A stretch of 7,302 bases of DNA from Terrisporobacter othiniensis (GCF_000808015.1 NZ_JWHR01000153.1:1-7302); one strand, 5' to 3'. Shown: positions 1 through 5,155, counted from the first letter of the stretch. Program-made: numbers and translations. The notes: generated from the sequence alone by a model not told the origin.

Positions 1-90
1 TCTCAATATATAGATTATTATAACAAAGAAAGAATACAGGCAAAATTAAACTACCTTTCTCCTGTAAAATACAAGAAAAAGGTAGCCTAG
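1..90 (+). CDS. IS3-family transposase OrfB, C-terminal fragment
   Basis: Frame 1 is open from the window edge to a TAG at 88-90 and encodes 29 residues. They include YNKERIQAKLNYLSPVKYK, which matches the strongly conserved C-terminal signature of IS3-family OrfB transposases (YN..R.Q.KL..LSP..Y). This tail follows the DDE integrase-like (rve) catalytic core, which cuts and joins DNA and must lie upstream, outside the window. OrfB is normally made as an OrfAB fusion by frameshifting, which cannot be assessed here. The stop sits 37 bases before the inferred element end, which fits the family. Whether the element is intact or active is unknown. Confidence 0.85.
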   Translation, partial: SQYIDYYNKERIQAKLNYLSPVKYKKKVA

Positions 91-102
91 GTTGTTTTAT
101 AT

Positions 103-127
103 TGTTCCACATGAAGGGTGCAGTTCA
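103..127 (+). repeat. Right terminal inverted repeat of the IS element
   Basis: This is the segment after the transposase stop. It ends GGGTGCAGTTCA, the complement of a TGAACTGCACCC terminus. Its inner boundary is approximate because the left repeat is outside the window and cannot be aligned with it. Confidence 0.65.
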
Positions 128-175
128 AAAGAGTATCTATGAATTTATTTTGCATAAATCTTCAGATACTCTTTT
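127..175 (-). terminator. Rho-independent terminator of the two-component operon, at the IS boundary
   Basis: AAAAGAGTATCT (127-138) pairs perfectly with AGATACTCTTTT (164-175). An inner stem ATTTAT/ATAAAT (143-148 with 154-159) closes a five-base loop. The hairpin starts five bases after the kinase stop codon at 180. Read leftward, the U-run is only TTTT and then passes into the IS terminal repeat, so the insertion appears to have replaced whatever followed the stem. The stem is symmetric and could also stop rightward transcription leaving the IS. Confidence 0.75.
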
Positions 176-179
176 CATA

Positions 180-1337
180 TTAAATATTATTTTTATTATT
201 TGGTAATATTATTACAAACTCCGTTCCCTTATTTACTTCACTATTTACAAAGATCTGTCCATTATGAGCATCAATTATGCTCTTCACTATGGATAATCCT
301 ATTCCAATTCCTCCAGTTTCTTTGTCTCTTGATTTATCTACTCTATAAAATCTTTCAAAAATAAAACTAATCTCATCTTTAGGAATTCCTACTCCATTAT
401 CTTTAATAGATATAATCACATTGTTACAATCTTCATAAGCTTTTATATGTATTTTTCCATTAATATTTGTATATTTAATAGCATTGGATAATAAGTTTGC
501 TAATACTTGAGAAAATTGTTCTTTATCAAGACTAATATATATTTCTTTCAAATCATAAGTTATATTTATATCCTTAAATAAAGCATCACCTTCATAGTTG
601 TAAATAAAATGTTCTATAAATTCATTTAAGTTAACTTTACTTTTATTTATCATATTACTTTCACTATCGTATCTAGACAATATTTTAAGTTGTCCTACTA
701 AATTACTAAGCCTGTCAGTTTCTTCCCTTATACTGCTCAGCCTTTCTGGAGTAGCTTCCCATATACCATCTATCATACAATCCAAATGGCCTTGAATACT
801 TGTTAGAGGTGTTCTAAGCTCATGAGCCACATCTGTTGTTATTCTCTTTCTAAGCAATTCCTGTTCATTTAACTTATAAGATAATTTATTAATTGACTCT
901 ATTAGTTCTTTTGCTTCTTTTATATTGCTATTGTATTTAAGCTTATCATTATATTTTCCGTCGCTCATGTTTTTTGCTTTAGAAGAAACATTTTCTATAG
1001 ATCTAGAAATTGACTTTGATATAATAAATGCAATTAGCACTACACTTCCTATGGATATAAGGCTTATAACTTTCATAAAATCATTGATTATATTTAAAAA
1101 CATAATATCATTTTCCATATAATATAGTGACTTATAATATAATATCTGAGCATATCCCACTTTATCCTTATTTTCATTATATATACCAATTTTATACTGC
1201 TCCAATTTAGGAGTCCAATTTTCTTCTATACTTTGCATATTTTTTCTTATATTATTTAATATTTCATTTGACTCACTTTTTTCATCTTCTAGTATTCCAT
1301 AAATTAGCTTATTATTTTTATTATAAACTTCCAGCAC
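180..1337 (-). CDS. Histidine kinase C-terminal part: TM2, HAMP, HisKA, HATPase_c (possible restart product)
   Basis: This 385-residue stretch starts at GTG and holds every catalytic part. Residues 1-80 are the remaining extracytoplasmic region; about 86-109 is a membrane segment; 110-160 is HAMP-like. HisKA carries the phospho-accepting His172 in DVAHELRTPLTS. The ATPase domain shows the N box (NLLSNAIKYT, Asn285), the G1 box (DNGVGIP, 313-319) and the G2 box (GGIGIGLS, 342-349). The HisKA pattern with DGIWEATPERL resembles BaeS-type kinases; the signal is unknown. In the intact protein this half would phosphorylate the adjacent regulator. If translation restarts here the product lacks TM1, so membrane insertion, signal sensing and control of the kinase/phosphatase balance would probably be abnormal. 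Gene finders may call this as a stand-alone kinase. Confidence 0.7.
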   Translation of the reverse strand: MLEVYNKNNKLIYGILEDEKSESNEILNNIRKNMQSIEENWTPKLEQYKIGIYNENKDKVGYAQILYYKSLYYMENDIMFLNIINDFMKVISLISIGSVVLIAFIISKSISRSIENVSSKAKNMSDGKYNDKLKYNSNIKEAKELIESINKLSYKLNEQELLRKRITTDVAHELRTPLTSIQGHLDCMIDGIWEATPERLSSIREETDRLSNLVGQLKILSRYDSESNMINKSKVNLNEFIEHFIYNYEGDALFKDINITYDLKEIYISLDKEQFSQVLANLLSNAIKYTNINGKIHIKAYEDCNNVIISIKDNGVGIPKDEISFIFERFYRVDKSRDKETGGIGIGLSIVKSIIDAHNGQIFVNSEVNKGTEFVIILPNNKNNI

Positions 1338-1352
1338 AATTCCTTTTTCCTA
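1335..1352 (-). promoter_or_regulatory. Amber stop merged with Shine-Dalgarno-like purines and a GTG restart codon
   Basis: On the minus strand the stop and restart read TAGGAAAAAGGAATTGTG. The stop codon itself supplies part of an AGGA whose last base is 10 bases before the GTG; a second AGGA ends three bases before it. A ribosome terminating at the TAG would be well placed to reinitiate. The purine runs may simply be Glu-Lys-Gly codons of the ancestral protein, so this is a plausible site, not a demonstrated one. Confidence 0.35.
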
Positions 1353-1598
1353 TGAATCTTCAGCCAATTTTTTTATTAAGTGTACATCCCAATTTTTCTC
1401 TTTGTATATATTATTTAAATCAAAGTTTATTAAATGATTTACTTCTGATTTATTACTATCATCCACATATTTGCCAAACTCTGATTCAAAAGTCTTTGTT
1501 ACAAATATTGTTATAGATAATATGGTTAATACTATAATTGTTAAGAAGGATATTATTATTATATTTCTAAGTGAAATGCTTTTTATTTTTAAGTCCAA
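1350..1598 (-). pseudogene. Histidine kinase N-terminal fragment: TM1 and part of the sensor region
   Basis: These 82 residues before the amber codon contain a short basic N-terminus (KIKSISLRN), one hydrophobic membrane segment at about 13-33, and about 50 residues of the extracytoplasmic sensor region ending LIKKLAEDS. They carry no catalytic motif, so alone they would be a small membrane stub. The start is TTG with AGGA seven bases upstream, inside the end of the response regulator gene. It is listed separately because it is a translatable ORF that continues in frame into the kinase domains downstream. Confidence 0.7.
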
Positions 1599-2265
1599 AT
1601 TTATATCCTATTCCATAAACTGTTTGTACAATCTTACAGTCCTTTGGATTTTTTTCTATTTTTTGTCTTAAATTCTTTATGTGACTATCAACTGCACGAT
1701 CATCTTTTTCATAATATCCTTCTTCTAATTGTTCCAATATTTCTGCTCTTGTATATACTTTGTGCGGGTTAGATAGTAAAAGTAACAATATTTTATATTC
1801 TGTATTAGTTAGTGAAACAAGTTCTTTTCGTATTTTTACTTGATATGATAAAGTATCTATTTCTACTTCGTCACCAATCTTTATTATATTGTCTTCACTT
1901 ATTTTATTACTTCTTTTTAAAATAGCTTTTACTCTAAATACTAACTCCCTCACATTAAATGGTTTACATAAATAATCATCACATCCTAAAGTGAAACCTT
2001 CTATCCTATCTTCATCCTCAATCTTAGCTGTAAGCATTATTATGGGTAGATCAGATTTTTTTCTAATATATCTACAAACTTCTTCTCCACTTATATCTGG
2101 CAACATTCTATCTAAAACGACTAGATCATAGTCTGTATTTTCAAAGTTTTCAATTGCATCTTTTCCATTATAGGTAACAGTAACTTCATACCCTTCTCTA
2201 TCTAAATATGCTTTTACAAATTCACAGATTTTTTGTTCATCGTCAACTACTAATATTTTTATCAT
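1567..2265 (-). CDS. OmpR/PhoB-family two-component response regulator
   Basis: At 232 residues this is the standard length for the family. The receiver domain (1-120) has the acidic pair Asp8-Asp9, phospho-acceptor Asp52 in VVLDRMLP, Thr79 in MLTAK and Lys101 in CKPF. The winged-helix DNA-binding domain (about 128-226) has the typical LTNTEYKILLLL, RAVDSHIKNLRQKI and TVYGIGYKF motifs. It should be phosphorylated by the kinase encoded downstream and then bind promoter DNA as a dimer. The ATG at 2265 follows AGGAG with seven bases of spacing. The kinase start lies inside its last codons, indicating one transcript and translational coupling. It appears intact although its partner is interrupted, so it may now be unphosphorylated, served by another kinase, or controlled by a truncated one. 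The target genes are unknown. Confidence 0.93.
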   Translation of the reverse strand: MIKILVVDDEQKICEFVKAYLDREGYEVTVTYNGKDAIENFENTDYDLVVLDRMLPDISGEEVCRYIRKKSDLPIIMLTAKIEDEDRIEGFTLGCDDYLCKPFNVRELVFRVKAILKRSNKISEDNIIKIGDEVEIDTLSYQVKIRKELVSLTNTEYKILLLLLSNPHKVYTRAEILEQLEEGYYEKDDRAVDSHIKNLRQKIEKNPKDCKIVQTVYGIGYKFGLKNKKHFT

Positions 2266-2292
2266 ATAACTTCTCCTACAAAATTTATATAT

Positions 2293-2298
2293 ATTATA
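2293..2298 (-). promoter_or_regulatory. Probable -10 box for the response regulator operon
   Basis: A perfect TATAAT on the minus strand lies 27 bases before the regulator ATG. The region 17 bases further upstream is AT-rich without a recognisable TTGACA, so the -35 element is weak or absent, or the promoter may be activator-dependent. In DNA this AT-rich a chance TATAAT is common. Confidence 0.35.
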
Positions 2299-2299
2299 G

Positions 2300-2536
2300 T
2301 ATTTCTTTAATATATTTTTATATAAAACCTATTTATGCCATAAAAAATTTGCTTCGCTTGAGCTACGTGTCGGCGAAACACTTCATATCGCCAAAGTTGA
2401 GAATCATGTAATCAACGATATGTCCTCATTACCACTTCGTATAAATCCGTTACTCAAACGATATGCAAACCTTACCACTTTAAGCCAATGTGTGACCGAC
2501 ATGCAGTTTAAGGCAATGATCTTGCTCAAAAACTAA
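2300..2536 (+). pseudogene. GC-rich island with a start-less coding-like frame (unrecognised remnant)
   Basis: One + frame is open from the TAG at 2297-2299 to a TAA at 2534-2536. The part from 2348 onward (62 residues, containing LPLRINPLLKRYANLTTLSQ) looks protein-like and ends in a basic LLKN tail. Base content over 2351-2530 is about 42% GC (75 of 180 bases), clearly above the flanks. No ATG, GTG or TTG with a ribosome binding site precedes it; the first in-frame ATG at 2420 lacks one. I do not recognise the family. It could be the 3' end of a lost, possibly horizontally acquired gene. The same stretch also contains several inverted repeats and could instead be a structured RNA. The stretch 2266-2743 otherwise holds only the features listed separately. 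Confidence 0.3.
2384..2465. repeat. Inverted and direct repeats CATATCG / CGATATG inside the GC-rich island
   Basis: CATATCG (2384-2390) is complementary to CGATATG at 2416-2422 and equally to a second copy at 2459-2465 (both inside ACGATATG), so two exclusive foldings are possible. The nearer pairing also encloses TTGA/TCAA. Two 5-bp stems with 11-base loops, GGCGA/TCGCC (2372-2392) and GTTGA/TCAAC (2396-2416), lie side by side. I cannot match this to a known RNA family. Confidence 0.3.
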
Positions 2537-2620
2537 CTTTTTACAGTTCAATATTTTTGGTATTACTTAGTTTCATGAGTTTTTAACAGATTTGAGAGCA
2601 ATATAATTTTCTAATATGTA

Positions 2621-2646
2621 AAAAGACCTGTCATAACAGATCTTTT
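2621..2646 (-). terminator. Terminator downstream of mgtE
   Basis: AAAAGACCTGT (2621-2631) and ACAGATCTTTT (2636-2646) form an 11-bp stem around a four-base loop. The one non-Watson-Crick position is a G.U wobble in the leftward RNA but an A.C mismatch in the rightward RNA, so it suits leftward transcripts better. The leftward stem ends in a U-run (TTTTT then ACATA). It lies 98 bases past the mgtE stop codon. Confidence 0.6.
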
Positions 2647-2723
2647 ATATTATTTATAACCATGTCTTCTTCAAACAAATTAAAGCATATATCTGCAACG
2701 TAGCAAATGTATGCATGAAGCAT
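2631..2723 (-). CDS. Possible 30-residue ORF between mgtE and its terminator (doubtful)
   Basis: An ATG at 2723, 20 bases after the mgtE stop, opens a frame of 30 residues beginning MLHAYICYVADIC. It ends with a TGA in the loop of the terminator hairpin. Its placement at the end of the mgtE transcript and the stop next to a terminator fit the other genes here. However, no Shine-Dalgarno sequence precedes the ATG, the frame is also open for nine codons before it, and I do not recognise the sequence. It may be a gene remnant or chance. Confidence 0.15.
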   Translation of the reverse strand: MLHAYICYVADICFNLFEEDMVINNIKDLL

Positions 2724-2743
2724 CGACTCAGGCAGAGAAGATT

Positions 2744-4078
2744 TTATATTCCAAGTAATACTTTTGCTAAAGTAAAGTATATCATAAGTGCAAAAGTGTC
2801 TACAATTGTAGTAATTAAAGGGCTAGCCATTATAGCTGGATCAAATTTTAGTTTTTTAGCTACTATAGGTAACAAACTTCCAACTACTTTTGCTATTATA
2901 ACTGTACAAAATAAACTTAAACATACAGTTATAGATATGGCTAATTCAGTTCTTTCTAATAAATATATTCTAAGAAAATTCACACTTGCTAAAACAGTAG
3001 CAACTATTAAACTTACTCTAAATTCTTTAAACATTACTTTTAAATAATCTTTAATCTCAATATCTCCAAGTGCCAATCCCCTTATTACTAAAGTTGAAGA
3101 CTGTGAACCTGCATTACCTCCCGTATCCATTAACATTGGAATAAATGCAGCCAATATTACTACTGATTGTAACACATCATCAAACTTCTTTATTATAGAA
3201 CCAGTAAATGTGGCTGATATCATTAGCACTAATAACCATATAACTCTATGTTTCGCTAACTCCAACACTGGAGTTTTTAAATATGACTCTTCATTGGGCT
3301 GTATGGCTGCCATCTTTTGAAAATCCTCTGTATTTTCTTTATCTATGATATCCATGACATCATCTACAGTTATAATCCCCACTAGCCTATCTTCCTTATC
3401 TAATACAGGCATACATGTTAAATCATACTTTTTAAACTCGGAAGCTACAACTTCCTGATCCTCCACTGTACTTGTGCATATAATATTTCTATCCATTATA
3501 TCTTCTATAAGTGTCTTTTCATTATTTAATATTAACTCTTTTAGATGTAGCGTTCCCTTTATTTTTCTATTGTTATCAATTATAAAACAAGTATCCACAT
3601 CTTCTTTATCTAAAGAGTCATTTCTAATATACTTTATAGCATCCTTTACCGTCATACTTTCTTTCAAGTCTAAAAATTCTATGGTCATCATTGCCCCTGC
3701 TGTATTTTCATCATATTTTAAAAATTGATTAATAAATTCTCTTTTTTCTTTTGAAGTATTCTTTAATACTTTTTTAACTATATGAGAAGGTAACTCTTCT
3801 ATAATATCTACCGTATCATCTAAAAATAATTTATCTATTATATCTTTTAATTCACTATCCGTTATGGACTGTATTATATATTCTTGCATATCTAATTCTA
3901 AATATGAGAATACTTCTACTGCCGTATCCTTTGGCAGTATTCTAAAAGCTAATACTATATCCTCATTTCTTAAATCCACCATATCCTTTGCTATATCAAC
4001 AGAGTTTAAATTTGCAAAGTATTCACTTAGTTCTAATATTTTTCTTTCTTCAATTAAATTACTTACTATTTGTACCAT
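2744..4078 (-). CDS. mgtE: Magnesium transporter/channel MgtE
   Basis: The protein has 444 residues, a normal MgtE length, and acts in the cytoplasmic membrane as a Mg2+-selective channel or transporter gated by intracellular Mg2+. The N-terminal helical domain (about 15-125, with DDTVDIIEELP) is followed by two CBS domains (about 130-250; LVGIITVDDVMDII is typical). A connecting helix leads into five membrane helices (about 275-444). The family signature PMLMDTGGNAGSQS lies at 314-327, and FDPAIMASPLITT carries Asp413, which by position corresponds to the conserved pore aspartate. The ATG at 4078 follows GGAGGG with a short AT-rich spacer. Upstream lie a candidate leader ORF, a hairpin and a long palindrome, which suggest regulation in the 5' leader. 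No M-box was recognised. The gene diverges from the metallo-hydrolase gene. Confidence 0.95.
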   Translation of the reverse strand: MVQIVSNLIEERKILELSEYFANLNSVDIAKDMVDLRNEDIVLAFRILPKDTAVEVFSYLELDMQEYIIQSITDSELKDIIDKLFLDDTVDIIEELPSHIVKKVLKNTSKEKREFINQFLKYDENTAGAMMTIEFLDLKESMTVKDAIKYIRNDSLDKEDVDTCFIIDNNRKIKGTLHLKELILNNEKTLIEDIMDRNIICTSTVEDQEVVASEFKKYDLTCMPVLDKEDRLVGIITVDDVMDIIDKENTEDFQKMAAIQPNEESYLKTPVLELAKHRVIWLLVLMISATFTGSIIKKFDDVLQSVVILAAFIPMLMDTGGNAGSQSSTLVIRGLALGDIEIKDYLKVMFKEFRVSLIVATVLASVNFLRIYLLERTELAISITVCLSLFCTVIIAKVVGSLLPIVAKKLKFDPAIMASPLITTIVDTFALMIYFTLAKVLLGI

Positions 4079-4097
4079 AATAATCCCTCCATACTAA

Positions 4098-4145
4098 AGA
4101 GTTCATATCATCAATAATAAAATCTTGTGATTATATATGAACTCT
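4098..4145 (-). promoter_or_regulatory. 11-bp hairpin overlapping the leader ORF end, just before the mgtE ribosome binding site
   Basis: AGAGTTCATAT (4098-4108) is perfectly complementary to ATATGAACTCT (4135-4145), with a 26-base loop. In the mgtE transcript the 5' arm lies within the leader ORF and the 3' arm covers its stop codon, ending eight bases before GGAGGG. Only three U follow the stem, so it is a poor intrinsic terminator. It is better explained as an mRNA fold that a ribosome on the leader would open or leave intact. Confidence 0.5.
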
Positions 4146-4192
4146 CTCTGTTTATACTTATTGCTTATTTTCAACCTAGGGTCACTATCCAT
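4103..4192 (-). CDS. Candidate mgtE leader peptide (29 residues, begins MDSDPRLK)
   Basis: An ATG at 4192 opens a 29-codon frame ending TGA at 4103, 24 bases before the mgtE ATG. It is preceded by AAAGGATGTGAT, which matches the extended anti-Shine-Dalgarno complement AAAGGAGGTGAT at 11 of 12 positions and ends four bases before the ATG. The peptide starts with the acidic/proline run Asp-Ser-Asp-Pro, then Arg-Leu-Lys, is basic in the middle and ends hydrophobic (ILLLMI). The enterobacterial MgtL leader of mgtA also begins with an acidic/proline run and is known to make ribosomes unstable at low Mg2+. The parallel suggests a Mg2+-sensing leader, but that is inference. A GTG three codons upstream is in frame but too close to the ribosome binding site. 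Confidence 0.5.
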   Translation of the reverse strand: MDSDPRLKISNKYKQREFIYNHKILLLMI

Positions 4193-4206
4193 ATAAATCA
4201 CATCCT

Positions 4207-4248
4207 TTCTACATATTTACTTTTATTATATAAAATAAATATGTAGAA
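4207..4248. repeat. 42-base near-perfect palindrome upstream of mgtE
   Basis: TTCTACATATTTA (4207-4219) pairs perfectly with TAAATATGTAGAA (4236-4248), and the inner TTTTAT/ATAAAA (4221-4226 with 4230-4235) continues the symmetry around TAT; only C4220 is unpaired. It contains a minus-strand TATAAT at 4225-4230, so it may be an operator over a promoter. If transcribed from further upstream it is a long hairpin directly before the leader ORF's ribosome binding site, which overlaps its edge. The neighbouring + strand promoter lies 35 bases to the right. Confidence 0.6.
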
Positions 4249-4282
4249 CTTATGGAGTTTTATAAATCTTTAAGATTATTTG

Positions 4283-4311
4283 TTGTGCTTGATATATAAT
4301 AAAATTATAAT
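4283..4311 (+). promoter_or_regulatory. Likely sigma-A promoter of the metallo-hydrolase gene
   Basis: TTGTGC (4283-4288), 17 bases, then a perfect TATAAT (4306-4311) gives a start near 4318 and a leader of about 35 bases. The symmetric ATTATAAT (4304-4311) also provides a minus-strand TATAAT, so a divergent mgtE promoter could share it, although its -35 region is poor. A small palindrome AATCTT-T-AAGATT (4265-4277) lies just upstream. Confidence 0.5.
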
Positions 4312-4352
4312 TTACATAACATATAAAATAATTGATAAGAAAGGATTTCAAT

Positions 4353-5036
4353 ATGAAAATAACATATATTCACCATAGTAGCTTTAGCGCTGAACTTGAT
4401 AATTGCATATTACTTTTTGATTATTTCCAAGGAAATATTCCATATTTCGATAAAAACAAGAAGTTATATGTATTTTCAAGTCACTCTCATCACGATCATT
4501 TTAATAAATCTATTTTTAAAATAGAGGAAACACAACCTAATGTGACTTATATATTGTCAAACGATATAAATGCTCCAAAATCAGAAAATATAAAACTTAT
4601 GGGTCCTAATGAAAGGTTATTAATCGATGATTTAAGAATAGAAACTCTTGAATCTAGTGATTTAGGTGTGGCTTTTATTGTGAGGGTAGAAAATAAAACA
4701 ATTTATCATGCTGGAGATTTAAACTGGTGGCACTGGGAAGGTGAAAACTCTCCTGAAGAAAATGATTATGCTGAAAAAATATTTAAATCTTCAATAAATA
4801 AAATAAAAGGAAAAAATATAGACCTTGCCTTTTTACCTTTAGACCCTCGACAAGGTGAACAATATTATTTAGGTTTTGATTATTTTATGAAAAACACTAA
4901 TACTAAGATAGCATTTCCAATGCATCTTTGGAAAACTTACTCTTTAGTTAAAATTTTTAAATCTTCTAATTATTCATTAGATTACAAAGATAAAATAGTT
5001 GAAGTAAATCATGATGGAGAAGAATTTAATATATAA
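4353..5036 (+). CDS. Metallo-beta-lactamase-fold metal-dependent hydrolase (UlaG-like / Lactamase_B_3)
   Basis: This is a 227-residue cytoplasmic protein without a signal peptide. The opening KITYIHHSSFSAEL and LLFDYFQGN are typical of small UlaG-like hydrolases. The metal site is visible: HSHHDH at 44-49 (His44, His46, Asp48, His49), HAGDLNWWHW with His119 and Asp122, and His191 in FPMHLWK. LPLDPR at 161-166 is another family feature. Such enzymes bind one or two metal ions and cleave ester, lactone or phosphodiester-type bonds; the substrate cannot be deduced here. The chosen start is the ATG at 4353, with AAAGGA seven bases upstream. A TTG at 4332 is in frame but lies before that ribosome binding site. 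The gene is monocistronic, divergent from mgtE and convergent with the penicillin-binding protein gene. It does not look like a secreted beta-lactamase. Confidence 0.88.
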   Translation: MKITYIHHSSFSAELDNCILLFDYFQGNIPYFDKNKKLYVFSSHSHHDHFNKSIFKIEETQPNVTYILSNDINAPKSENIKLMGPNERLLIDDLRIETLESSDLGVAFIVRVENKTIYHAGDLNWWHWEGENSPEENDYAEKIFKSSINKIKGKNIDLAFLPLDPRQGEQYYLGFDYFMKNTNTKIAFPMHLWKTYSLVKIFKSSNYSLDYKDKIVEVNHDGEEFNI

Positions 5037-5103
5037 CTCAAAAATTTCATTTTCTTAATTTAGGTAATACTTAAATAGGCCATTACCCCAGTCAGTTGGA
5101 GTT

Positions 5104-5153
5104 TATAATATAAAAAAGGTCAACCTAGTAAAATTGACCTTTTTTATATTATA
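5104..5153. terminator. Bidirectional terminator between the convergent hydrolase and PBP genes
   Basis: A perfect 20-bp stem (5104-5123 with 5134-5153) with a 10-base loop has the GC-containing core GGTCAA/TTGACC flanked by A6 and T6 runs, so each strand ends in a U-run. It lies two bases beyond the PBP stop codon and 67 bases beyond the hydrolase stop codon, and serves both genes. Confidence 0.92.
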
Positions 5154-5155
5154 TA

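Larger units (their letters stand above)
1..127 (+). mobile_element. Right end of an IS3-family (IS150-like) insertion sequence
   Basis: Only the last 127 bases are in the window. They hold the C-terminus of an IS3-type OrfB transposase (stop at 88-90), a 12-base spacer and a right inverted repeat ending GGGTGCAGTTCA at 127. Read inward on the other strand, the end is TGAACTGCACCC, the usual TG-start IS3/IS150-type terminus. The left end, OrfA and the other copy of any target duplication lie outside the window; the flanking duplication would begin at 128 (AAA...). The boundary at 127 is inferred from the terminal CA and could be off by a base or two. Confidence 0.8.
180..1598 (-). pseudogene. 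Sensor histidine kinase (BaeS-like) interrupted by one amber codon
   Basis: Read as one frame, this is a complete membrane histidine kinase of about 472 codons: TM1, an extracytoplasmic region, TM2, HAMP, HisKA and HATPase_c. The only defect seen is a TAG at 1350-1352 (codon 83), inside the extracytoplasmic region. Both sides are in the same frame with no insertion or deletion, so a single base change explains it, for example CAG (Gln) to TAG. The TTG start at 1598 has AGGA seven bases upstream. A TAG lies four codons before it in frame, so no upstream ATG, GTG or TTG is available. The gene overlaps the response regulator by 32 bases, the usual coupled arrangement. Sequencing error, a recent nonsense mutation, or natural reinitiation are all possible. 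Confidence 0.75.

Noticed and set aside
51..85. Hairpin CTACCT...AGGTAG with inner TGTA/TACA pairing
   Set aside because: It lies within the last codons of the transposase, has bulges and lacks a clear U-run, so it was not called as a terminator.
1350..1352. Pyrrolysine or programmed read-through at the kinase amber codon
   Set aside because: Nothing in the window supports a pyrrolysine insertion element, and kinase sensor regions are not known pyrrolysine proteins. A nonsense mutation or sequencing error is simpler.
2715..3047. 110-codon + strand frame opposite the mgtE C-terminus
   Set aside because: It is the antisense shadow of mgtE, whose domains and signature motifs are unambiguous on the other strand.
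4079..4331. M-box (ykoK-type) Mg2+ riboswitch before mgtE
   Set aside because: None of the conserved M-box sequence blocks could be found. The region is too AT-rich and is instead occupied by the leader ORF, hairpin and palindrome.
4332..4352. TTG start at 4332 for the hydrolase
   Set aside because: It would place the clear AAAGGA ribosome binding site inside the coding region and add seven residues before the family-typical MKITYIHHSS start.
5063..5087. GGTAAT/ATTACC inverted repeat downstream of the hydrolase
   Set aside because: Only 6 bp with a 13-base spacer, no U-run, and a much stronger terminator follows at 5104-5153.
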